Positions 22,542 to 33,500 of a DNA stretch of 64,000 nucleotides are shown one piece after another. How positions within the stretch are numbered: the stretch's first letter is position 1; each line of letters begins with the position of its first letter. The stretch is from Heloderma charlesbogerti. Taxonomy: Eukaryota; Chordata; Lepidosauria; Squamata; Helodermatidae. The notes below the pieces were generated by a model. That model ran no database searches, was not told where the DNA came from, and saw only the letters and a list, made by a program, of their open reading frames with translations. The stretch is taken from positions 1 through 64,000 of the forward strand of contig JANEZZ010001901.1 in assembly GCA_026122225.1 (NCBI GenBank). The letters are read 5' to 3'. A program made the position numbers and the translations under genes.

Positions 22542-24907
22542 CCCCCCCCCTTCATGGATCACTGCCTTGTTGTGGCGAAGGGGCTTGTGTAACTCAGTGA
22601 AGCCATAAGCTATACTGTGCAGGGCCACCCAAGATGGACAGGTCATGGCGGAGACTTCTGACAAAATGTGGTCCACTGGAGACGGAAGTGGCAACGCACT
22701 CCAGTATTCTTGCCAAGAAAACCCCATGGAATGTATCACAAGGCTAAAAGAGATGACGCCGGAAGATGAGACCCTCAGGTCGGAAGGTGTCCAATATACT
22801 ACTGGGGAAGAGCAGAGGGAATTGCCAAGTAGCGCCAGAAAGAGTGAAGCGGCTGGGCCAAAGCCGAAAGGACACTCAGCTGTGGATGTGTCTGGTGGTG
22901 AAAAGAAAATCCGATGCTGTAAAGAACAATATTGTTTAGGAACCTGGAATGTCAGATCAATGAATCAAGGTAAGCTGGAGGTGGTCAAACATGAGATGGC
23001 AAGACTGAACATCGACATCTTGGGAATCAGCGAACTAAAATGGACAGGCATGGGCGAATTTAATTCAGGTGACCATCATATCTACTACTGTAGGCAAGAA
23101 TCCCTTAGAAGAAATGGAGTAGCACTCATAGTCAACAAGAGGGTGGGAAAAGCAGTACTGGGGTACAATCTCAAAAACGATAGAATGATCGTTTCTAGAA
23201 AACGGAGATCTCAAGGGAAGGTTTTGTGCAAAGACGGGCATGATAAAGGACAAAGAAGGCAGGGACATAACAGAAGCAGATGCGATTAAGAAGAGGTGGA
23301 AAGAATACACAGAAGAACTATACAGGAAAGATCTGAATGTCCCTGATAGCCATGATAGTGCGGTCACTGAACTTGAGCCGGACATCCTAGAGAGTGAAGT
23401 CAAGTGGGCCTTAGGAAGCATTACTAACAACAAAGCTAGAGGAGATGACAGTATTCCAGCTGAGCTATTTAAAATCCTAAAAGATGATGCTGTTAAAGTG
23501 CTGCATTCAATATGCCAACAAATTTGGAACACTCAACAATGGCCGCAAGACTGGAAAAGGTCAGTTTACATTCCAATTCCAAAGAAGGGCAACGCCAAAG
23601 AGTGTTCAAACTACCGCACAATTGCGCTCATTTCACATGCCAGCAAGGTGATGCTCAAAATCCTACAAGCTAGGCTTCAGCAGTATGTGAACCGAGAACT
23701 ACCAGAAGTACAAGCTGGGTTTAGAAGAGGCAGAGGAACTAGAGATCAAATCGCCAACTTTCGCTGGATCATGGAGAAAGCAAGAGAATTCCAGAAACAC
23801 ATCTATTTCTGCTTCATTGACTATGCTAAAGCCTTTGATTGTGTGGATCACAACAAACTGTGGCAAATTCTTAAAGTGATGGGAATACCAGACCACCTTA
23901 CCTGTCTCCTGAGAAACCTGTACGAGGGTCAAGAAGCAGCAGTAAGAACCGGACATGGAACAACCGAGTGGTTCAAAATTGGGAAAGGAGTACGACAAGG
24001 CTGCATGTTGTCACCCTGCTTATTTAACTTATATGCAGAGTACATCATGAGAAATGCCGGGTGGGATGAAACACAGGTCGGAACTAAGATTGCCGGGAGA
24101 ATTATCAACAACCTCCGATATGCAGATGATACTACCCTAATGGCAGAAAGCGAAGAGGATCTCAAGAGCCTCTTGTTGAGGGTGAAAGAGGAGAGTGCAA
24201 AAGCTGGTTTGAAACTCAACATTAAAAAAACAAAGATCATGGCATCTGGCCCCATCACTTCCTGGTATATAGAAGGGGAAGAAATGGAAGCAGTGACAGA
24301 TTTTATTTTCTTGGGCTCCAAGATCACCGCAGACGGTGACTGTAGCCATGAAATTAAAAGACGCTTGCTCCTTGAGAGGAAAGCTATGGCAAACCTAGAC
24401 AGCATAGTAAGAAGCAGAGACATCCCCTTGCCGACAAAGGTCAGTCTAATCAAAGCTATGGTTTTCCCAGTAGTAATGTATGGCTGTGAGAGCTGGACTA
24501 TAAGGAAGGCTGAGTGCCGAAGAATTGATGCTTTCGAACTGTGGTGCTGGAGAAGACTCTTACGAGTCCCCTGGACTGCAAGGAGGTCAAATCAGTCCAT
24601 CCTAAAGGAAATCAACCCTGAGTGCTCATTGGAAGCACAGATACTGAAGCTGAAGCTCAAATATTTTGGCCACCTAATGCGAAGAGAAAACTCTCTGGAA
24701 AAGACCCTGATGCTGGGAAAGACTGAAGGCAAAAGGAGAAGGGGATGGCAGAGGATGAGATGGCTAGAACATGGAACAACCGATGCAATGAATATGAACT
24801 TGAGCACGCTCCGGGAGAGAGTGCAGGACAGGAAGGCCTGGCGTGCTATGGTCCATGGGGTCACGAAGAGTCGGACATGATTGAACGACTGAACAACAAC
24901 AACAACT
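22542..24907 (+). mobile_element. BovB LINE copy 3, inserted inside copy 2
   Basis: It begins at a C-run followed by TTCATGGATCACTGCC, the BovB 5' end, and ends in AAC repeats. The 5' leader and first part of the endonuclease (LGTWNVRSMNQGKLE) run to about 23190. There about 0.86 kb is missing compared with copy 2, and the sequence resumes in the RT. From 23240 to 24880 the RT and C-terminal frame is open with an intact YADD. ACTGCTT (22535-22541) and ACTACTT (24908-24914) flank it as a 7-bp target duplication with one difference. Without a complete endonuclease it cannot be autonomous. Confidence 0.92.
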
Positions 24908-25527
24908 ACTACTTTTCCCACCCTTTTATTGACTATGAATGCTACTCCATTTCTTTTAAGGGATTCTTGCCCACAGTAGTAGATATAATGGTCACCTGAA
25001 TTAAATTTGCCCATGCTCGTCCATTTTAGTTCTCTGATTCCCAAGATGTCAATGTTCAATCTTGCCATCTCATGTTTGACTACCTCCAGCTTACCTTGAT
25101 TCATTGATCTTACATTCCAGGTTCCTAAACAATATTGTTCTTTACAGCATCGGACTTTCTTTTCACCACCAGATACATCCACAGCTGAGTGTCCTTTCAG
25201 CTTTGGCCCAGCCGCTTCACTCTTTCTGGCGCTACTTGGAAATTCCCTCTGCTCTTCCCCAGTAGTATATTGGACACCTTCCGACCTGAGGCCGAGGGGC
25301 TCATCTTCCGGCGTCATATCTTTTAGCCTTGTGATACGTTCCATGGGGTTTTCTTGGCAAGAATACTGGAGCGGGTTGCCATTTCCTTCTCCAGTGGACC
25401 ACATTTTGTCAGAACTCTCCACCATGACCTGTCCGTCTTGGGTGGCCCTGCACGGCATAGCTTATGGCTTCACTGAGTTACACAAGCCCCTTCGCCACAA
25501 CAAGGCAGTGATCTATGAAGGGGGGGG
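24908..25527 (-). mobile_element. BovB LINE copy 2 (host element), 5' part
   Basis: Antisense BovB leader and start of the endonuclease (LGTWNVRSMNQGKLE on the - strand), ending at the G-run 25520-25527, the complement of the C-run at the BovB 5' end. Its inner boundary abuts exactly the position where 19931-22541 stops. Confidence 0.9.
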
Positions 25528-25764
25528 ATCAATACTTTTATGCATAAATAAATAAAATAGTGACTTGAGTGTTCTCTTATCAGAGAGCTGAGTGTTCTCT
25601 ATAGCGTAGCATTTCTGCAAGAATCGATCTGTCAGCCCCACCCTTTATCCATGTAGTTGAAAGGTCCAGCGCGCTGTGTTTTCTGCACAGTTCATCTAAC
25701 TAGATGGCTGAGAAATCTTTGCCTATGATGCAGGTCAGGGGAAGAAAAGGCTGCTGGTCGAAAG

Positions 25765-26160
25765 CTAAGGGCTTCTTCACAAGGAGCTTTTATCTTGCTA
25801 TTGAGATTGCTTACACACGGGAGTTTGTGGGTCCTTTTCATGACATCATCAACCTCCAGGGCACATCCAGAGGTATTTCCTGGTTATTCCATCTCAAAAA
25901 ATCTGGAAATAATATCAAATTAAGTCGGATTGTAATGCTATTAAAACAGCCACTAGATGATGCTGTTGCATTGATCTCTATGGAACCTTGAAAATTAAAA
26001 ACTTCCCCTCTCACCAATCACGTGGTCTGAGAGCCCACAGTAAATGCAGAAAGGCTCTGCAACGGGGGGAGTGTGGGTTTTTTCTTTAATGAAAATGCAG
26101 GCATAGAAATATGGGTCACAACTTTTGACTGTTACTTTACATTCCACACTGATAACGAGG
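25765..26160. mobile_element. MITE family C, copy 2 (diverged)
   Basis: It starts GGGCTTCTTCACAAGGAGC and TTTTATCTTGC, then GGGAGTTTGTGGGTCC, matching the inverted right end of the copy at 8697. An internal CCACTAGATGATG at 25950-25962 is a CTCF-like core with changed positions. The right end is unclear. Confidence 0.5.
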
Positions 26161-26527
26161 GGAAGTAGTATTCAAGAAGTTTGTGCCATTGGCTTTATGA
26201 ATACATATTGGTAGGACTGCTGAAATCCAGCCTAATAAATGACTAGCCACCCCCCACCTCACAGTCTAGGGTTCGTTCACACATCCACATACATCATTGG
26301 ATATTCAACACTTGATATCTTGCATCTGAATGTCTGAATTACCTCCACTTCAGTTAGGGGTGAGCTACACATGGCCCCAGGCTTTTTTGCATCCTCCGCT
26401 GCCCCATCAAATCTGCTGCTGAAAGTCTTAAGTGTTTTGTGTCTGAGGACAGGCAAAGCCTATACCTGTGGCATGTGATTCCTTCACACACGCAAGCCAT
26501 TGAGTGGTGAGTATCCATGTCTGAATA

Positions 26528-26678
26528 GGGACTTCAGGTGCAATCCTGTGCATGTTTAGACAGAAACAAATCCTACAGCTCCCAGCATGACCCAGGCAGC
26601 ATAGCTGACTGGGGCACGCTGGGAATTGTAGGACTTTTTTTTTTCTGTCTAAACATCCTGCATAGGATTGCAACCTTA
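26528..26678. repeat. foldback element family B, copy 3
   Basis: CAGGTGCAATCCTGTGCATG and TTTAGACAGAAACAAATCC face TTTTCTGTCTAAACATCC and GCATAGGATTGCAACC. The core is CTCCCAGCATGACCC with its inverse. A T-run has expanded the right half. Confidence 0.78.
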
Positions 26679-26714
26679 GTTTAGGATGATGAACAAGAGT
26701 AGGTCACAGATGAT

Positions 26715-26930
26715 GTTTTAAGAGTGCAGGATCAGACCAAAGGCTTATCTAGTCTGGCATTTTGTTTCCCACAGTGGCTATAGATTCTTCTGGGAAGCCC
26801 GCTCATGAGGGCAATAGCCTTCTCCTGCTCTTGTTCTCTGATAACTGGTATTCAGATGGTCCTGTCTGTGCTACCCATGATACCTCATCTTATATGTGGT
26901 GGCCCTAAGACCCGTATCCCAAAGTTAGCA
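26715..26930 (-). mobile_element. CR1 LINE 3' fragment, antisense
   Basis: GGATCAGACCAAAGGCTTAT, CTAGTCTGGCATTTTG and CAGTGGCTATAGATTC form the inverted CR1 3' pattern. It lies just upstream of exon 1. Confidence 0.65.
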
Positions 26931-27141
26931 TTGAGTACTTCTGCATGGGTTACTCAGTGATAAGCAAGGAATACGTTTTCCAGGAGAGGATGGCTTAAGC
27001 TAAGGTAGGATGCATTGCATAAGTTTATCAGAGGACAAAGCCTGATTAATTATTCACTTTATCCTCAGCTCTTATTATGTTTAAACATTAATTTTAGCCC
27101 CTGTATGTGACAACGATAGTCCAGCCTCTGAAGAATCCAGA

Positions 27142-27513
27142 ATGACGGGGTTTGGAGACATCTTGAAGGTGGTTGGAGAGTTTGGAAGGTTTCAGAAATG
27201 GCTGGTGCTGTTGATTTGCATCCCAAATTTCCTCACTCCCTTTCACATGTTTGGCCAAGTGTTCCTTGTTATGGACGTGCCTCACCACTGCAACACCAGC
27301 TGGATCCGTGCAATTGGTCCAGACCTGACCAAAGAGCAGGCGATGAACTTAACCATTCCCAGGAAACCAGATGGATCTCTGGAAGAATGCTCTATGTTTA
27401 CTCCCGTGCAAGAGGATATCGAAACGATCATAAAATATGGACTCAACTCCACTGAAAAGTGCCGAGATGGATGGGTATATCCTGCAGAGCTGAAGCCGAC
27501 GTTGCTAACAGAG
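27142..27513 (+). CDS. SLC22A13: SLC22A13-like exon 1 (residues 1-124)
   Basis: The ATG at 27142 opens a frame whose first residues (GEFGRFQKW) match the SLC22 N-terminus. The exon encodes TM1 (about residues 20-43) and the large extracellular loop. The loop has N-glycosylation sequons at N51 (NTS), N69 (NLT) and N102 (NST) and cysteines at 50, 83 and 107. The donor is gag|gtggga at 27513/27514, phase 0, the usual end of SLC22 exon 1. No convincing TATA box or CpG-rich promoter is seen upstream. An ag acceptor near 27097 leaves open a non-coding leader exon. Confidence 0.88.
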
Positions 27514-30500
27514 GTGGGACCTTTGTGTTCTTTATGGTCTTGTTCTGTGTATGCAGCCCACTTCTGGGCATTGCAACTCCCCTCAGCCCTAGCCAGCATA
27601 GCCTATAGTGAGGCATGATGGGAGTTGTAGGCCAAAACGTCTGGCGGGACACAAGCTGCCCATCCCTGCTTTAGGGAATGAGAAGTGCTGAACTCGAGAT
27701 GTATGCCTGGGTACCTTGCCACCTCTTAATCAAACAAAAATGAGGTGGCAAAGGGGAAGATGGGGGAGGGATTGTCTCAGACAGAATCCTTAGAATGTTC
27801 TTGGGGGTCTATCTTTGTAAGCAATTTTGTTGCCCAGATGTGTGTTGGAGGGGGAGAATCCATAAGCTGCATCCCAGCAGTGACACAGTCATGTCTCTGC
27901 CTAAGATCAGGAGTGGGCAACCTGGTGCCCTCCAGCTGTTTGGGCTACTACTCCCATCAGCCTCAGCCAGCATGGCCAATGGTCACGAGTTATGGGAGTT
28001 GCCATTCAAAACATCTGAAGGGCCCCAGGTTCCCTATCACTGCCAAAGAAGATAAGAAAAGTCCTTGGAGATCATACCAAAAGTCCAACCAACCCAGTAT
28101 TCATTCTCCCCAATAGTGGCCAACTGCTTTTGGGAAACCTAAAAGGAGGGCATGAAGGCAATAGCCCTACCCTGCTATTTGTCCTGTGGCAAGTGGCATT
28201 CAAAGGCAGGGGATATAGCTCAGTGGTAGAGCACTGGCTTTGCATGGAGAAGGCCCAGGTTCAGTTCCTGAATCTCTAGTTAAAAAGTACCAGGAGATAC
28301 GAAAGTACCTGAGCAGATAATACTGGGCTAGATGGGCAGAGTTTGACCTAGTATAAGCCAGTGTTGCAGAACCCTTGCTCAACCTGGTGACATCCAGATA
28401 TTTTGGACCACAGGTCCCATCATCCCTGGCCATGTTGGGAGTTGTAGTACAACATATTTGGAGATCATGAGGCTGGGGAAGACTGTTCTAGAGGAATGTT
28501 GCCTCAGGAATTGCCAGTTCCATTTATTTATCATGATGATTATGATGATTATTAATTCATTTATTTACCATTGATAGACATGTTCTCATTGATAGACATC
28601 TTCCTGGAAGATGGGCTGTTGGCAAGGGACGGGTTGCACCTCACAAAGGCTGGGAAGAATGTGTTTGGCCACAGCATGAAGAACTTCATCAGGAGGACTT
28701 TAAACTGAGTCCTACGGGGAAGGGAGATGTAAAGTTGGGGGTAACAATGGACGAAGCCTCATGCACCACAACGGAGAGAACAGCTCTAATAGCGCCCAAT
28801 AATAGTCTTCAAAAACATGTAGGAAGAAAGCCAGACCATGAAGCACATGGTCTTCGATGTCTATATACTAATGCCCAGAGTATGGGAAACAAACAGAACG
28901 AACTTGAACTCTTAATACAGGAGGAAAATTATGGCTTGATGGGTGTAACTGAGACTTGGTGGGATGACTTTCATGACTGGAATACAGCAATTGAAGGATA
29001 TAACTTGTTCAAAAAGAACAGGAGGAACAGAAAGGGAGGTGGGGTTGCACTATATGTTAAAAATACTTATCTCTGCACAGAAATACAGGAGGATGAGCTT
29101 GTTAGCCCCATCGAGAGCATCTGGGTTAAAATAAAAGCAGCAAAGAATACAAGGAACATGGTGGTCGGAGTCAACTACTGGCCACCCAATCAAGGAGAAG
29201 ACGAGGATGAAACTTTTGAAAAGCAAATAGCCAATGTTTCAAGGAAGCATGATGCAGTAGTAATGGGCAACTTCAATTTCCCCGATATTTGTTGGGAGAC
29301 AAATTCTGCAAAACATGGCCCCTCCAGGAAATTCCTAACTTCTGTGGTGGATAACTTCCTCCTACAGAAAGTAGAGGAAGGAACTAGAGGATCAGCTATC
29401 CTTGACTTGATCCTAACCAACAGAGATGACAGAGGGCCAATCTACATTGCGCCCGCCATCACAATGAATTCGGTGTCCTGTCGGGTTAAACGCTCTCGCA
29501 TTAAAATGTGATTATTCACACTCACCCATTTTCCCCATTGCAGTGCTTCATCGAATGTGCGAGCTCGGTTCACACTCGAGCGCTGTGCTGTTTTCCTGCT
29601 GTTTTCCTGTGCGCGCTTGTCTGATCTCGGATGCTAAGCAGGGTTGGCCCCGGTCAGTAGTTGGATGGGCGACCGCCTGGGAATCAGGCTTCCTGCATTG
29701 AGCAGGGAGTTGTTGTATCCCTTCAAATGAGACTAAGTTTTACCCCCTCCTATCTCCCGCTCAGGATGTTTTTTTTTTTTAAATTAAGGCGTTATCTTTG
29801 CAGAATTGGGGCTTCTCCATGATTTTTTTTTTTCCTAATTCAGGCATGATCTTCGAAGCTTCGAAGTTGTGAAGCTTCACAACTTCAAAGTTGTGTTCAT
29901 GGTTCTAAAGGAAGCAAAAGCCAAGTGTAGCCAAACCCATACCCTGGATTTTAGGAGAGCTGATTTTAATAAACTCAGAACAATGATAAGTAAGGCACCA
30001 TGGCAAGCGACGCTAACAAGAAAAGGAGTCCAAGATGGGTGGGAGTTTTTAAAAAAGGAAATTCTCAAGGCACAATTATAAACAATTCCAACAAGAAGAA
30101 AAGGTGGAAGACAACAGAAGAAGCCAATGTGGCTTCACAAAAAGCTAAGAGATGATCTGAAAACAAAAAAGTACACATATAGGAAGTGGAAAGAAAGCCA
30201 AGCAACAAAGGAAGAGTACAGGCAGGTAGCACAGAATTGCAGGGATGGTGTCAGGAAGGCTAAAGCTGAGAATGAGCTGAGGTTAGCAAGGGATGCTAAA
30301 AGCAACAAAAAGGCTTTCTTCAGCTAGGTGCATAGTAAAAGACAGAGGAAAGAAATGGTGGTTCAGCTATTAAATAAGGATGGCAAAATGATAACAGATG
30401 ACAAAGAAAAGGCAGAGGTGCTCAATTCCTACTTTGGCTCAGTCTTCTCCCAAAAGAGGGTCTATACGAGCTACCTGGCAAAGGTGAAGTACAGGCTGAA

Positions 30501-33500
30501 GGGGCAGGATTGCAGCTTGAGATCGATAGGCATATGGTCAAGGAACACCTAATGACTTTGAATGAGTTCAAATCTCCAGGGCCAGATGAACTGCATCCTA
30601 GAGTCATAAAGGAACTGGCAGAAGCACTCTCAGAACTGCTGTCTATTCTCTTTGAGCAATCATGGAGGACAGGGGAAGTGCCAGATGACTGGAGGAGGGC
30701 TAATGTTGTCCCTATCTTCAAAAAGGGTAAAAAGGAGGAACCTGGGAACTACAGACCAGTCAGTCTGACATCCATCCCTGAGACAATTTTGGAGCAGATG
30801 ATAAAGCAATCCATCTGTAAGCACCTTGAAAACAATGCAGTGATCGAAGTCAACATGAATTGGTCAAGAACAAATCCTGCCAGATGAACCTGATCTCATT
30901 TTTTGATCAGGTAACCTCCCTTGTGGACTGTGGGAATGCTGTGGACATAATATAACTCGACTTCAGCAAAGCTTTCAACAAAATGCCCCATGATACCTGA
31001 TGAGCAAACTAGCTCAAAGTGGGCTAGATGAAACAACAATCAGGTGGATCCACAGCTGGCTACAGAATTGGACTCAGTGCTTATCAATGGGGTCTTCTCC
31101 AACTGGGGAGAGGTAATGAGCAGGGTACCGTAGGGCTCAGTCCTGGGCTCAGTGCTCTTCAACGTTTTTATTAATGACTTGGAGGAGGAGGTACAGGCAA
31201 TGCTGATCAGATTTGCAGATGACACAAAATTGGATGGAATAGCTAATACCTTGGAAGACAGAAACAACATTCAAAGTCTTGATAGACTAGAGTGCTGGGC
31301 AGAAAACAACAGAATGACATTTAATAGGGATAAATGCCAAGTTCTGCACCTAGGAAAAAGAAACCAAATGCACAGTTACAAGATGGGGGATACATGGCTC
31401 AACAACACTACAAGCGGGAAGGATCTTGGAATTGCTGTCAATCACAAGCTGAATATGAGCCAACAATGTGATGTGGCTGCAAAAAAGGCAAATGCTATTT
31501 GGGGCTGAATTAATAGAAGCATAGCTTCCAAATACCAGGAAGCACTAGTTCCCCTCTACTCAGCACTGGTTAGGCTTCATGTGGAGTACTGTGTCCAGTT
31601 CTGGGCACCACGCTTTAAGAAGGATGCAGACAAGTTGGAGAGGGTTCAGAGGAGGGCAAAAAAGATAATCAGGGGATAATCAGGGGATTGGAAACAAAGC
31701 CCTATGAAGAGAAACTGAAAGAACTGGGCATGTTTAGCCTTGAGAAGAGAAGACTGAGGGGAGATATAATAGTGTTCTTCAAGTACTTGAAAGGTTGTCA
31801 CAGAGAGGAAGGCCAGGATCTCTTCTTGATCATCCCAGAGTGCAGGATGCGGAGTAATGGGCTCAAGTTCCAGGAAGCCAGATTCCGGCTGAACATCATG
31901 GAAAACTTCCTTACTGTTAGAGCAATACGACAATGGAACCAATTACCTAGGGAGGTGGTGGGCTCTCCCACACTGGAGGCGTTCAAGATGAGGCTGGACA
32001 GCCGTCTGTCGGGGATGCTCTGACTTGGAATCCTGCACTGAGCAGGGGGTTGGACTTGATGGTCTTGTAGGCCCCTTCCACCCCTACTATTATATGATTC
32101 TATGATTCCATACATTTGACTAACAGTCAAATTTTAAAGCCATTTCTAAGGCCTGTGGCCACTGCCATGCCTAGTGTTCACCACCAATGGATCTTAGGAC
32201 ATGCGCCTAAAAGATGCCTGTACTGTAAGGAGAATGTCAAACGTAGCTTCTTTCCAGAAATGTTTTGGTTTTTGAAAGTTATTAAAATAGCCAACAATAA
32301 AAATTCAACTCAATTTAGCTTGCATTTCTGCAACCATGGCTAACACATTCCTGGTTGTTACTGGAATTTCTCTCTGCTTCCCTCAGCTTACTGTGTGTGC
32401 AGGACTGCTGGCTTCTATTATGAGGGAAACCCAGCATTTATGAGGTAAAAAATGATGAGGTGCTAACTCATAAACTGTTGTGAGGTTTCAGCTGATATTC
32501 CCCTTTTTGTATTGTGGTACTAATAAGAAGAGTATGTTGGATTACACATTTACCAAATTTCAAGTATGCAGCTCATGGGGACATCTGATAGCAATTATGA
32601 TTCTTTTCTGACGCAGTGGGGAAGTCAATCTGCTCCAACCATCTTTATATACATCAGGGGTGGGGAAATGTTTTCCTGTCAAGGGCTGCATTCCCTCTGG
32701 GTTTTTCTGTCAAGGGTCGCATGCTGGAGGTGGTGGGGTCTCCCCGTCTCTCTCTCTCTCTCTCTGCCTCTCTCTCTGCTATCCCCTTTTCTCTCTCTCA
32801 GCCACCCCCCGCTCTCTGTCTCCCCGTCTCCCTGTCTGCTGCCTCCTTTCTCTCCCTCTCTTTATCTTTCTGCTAGCTTTCTCTCTCTCTCCTGGTTTCT
32901 GCTGCCTCCTCCTTTCTCCTTCTCTCTTTCTCTCTTTCTGCCTCCTCCTCTTTTCTTTTTCTCTTTTTGCCACCTCCTTCTCCCCCTCTCTCTGCCCACC
33001 CCCTTTTCTCTCCCCACCGTTATGCTCCCTACCCAACAGGCTGCCCGGAGAGTGACAGATCACTCTTGCCAGAGGCCTGAAGTGATAGCTTGCCCAGGGC
33101 TTTTGAAATTACGTCGCGGGCTGCAGGGCTGGTCTGCAGACTGACCATCTCAGATATACAGAGATCAAGCTGGCATTCTGCAAACATAGATGCAAGTTTT
33201 TGGCCGTTACTGATGGTCCTCCCCACACAAATCCTGACCTAAGTGGTTTACAGTGATAATGGCAGACATAACTCCAAAGGAATGGCATGTAATTTCAAAA
33301 GTAAAAGGTGAGGCAAAACAAGGAAAAGGGAACAGCCACATACAAAAGGGAGTTGTACGGTTGATGCTGCCAGGAGGTTAAATGAAAAGGAATCTGTCTT
33401 TTTCTCCCTTAGTTTAACTTGGTCTGTGACCGAAAAGACTTAAATGACATCTCCCAATCCATATACATGTCGGGTCTTCTCGTCGGAGCGCTGGTCTTCG

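Noticed and set aside
24592..25458. A 288-codon reverse frame that joins BovB leader and shadow sequence
   Set aside because: It crosses the junction between the inserted and host BovB, so it is an accident of nesting.
28209..28280. Possible tRNA-Ala gene
   Set aside because: Promoter boxes are good, but the acceptor stem does not pair and the SINE body follows; related copies occur at 36213 and 57301.
29619..29684. Functional 5S rRNA gene
   Set aside because: Only the middle and 3' half of 5S is present, without its 5' part or terminator context.
32566..33144. A 192-codon Ser/Leu/Pro-rich frame in intron 1
   Set aside because: It spans the CT-rich core of repeat E; no splice sites or conservation argue for a gene.
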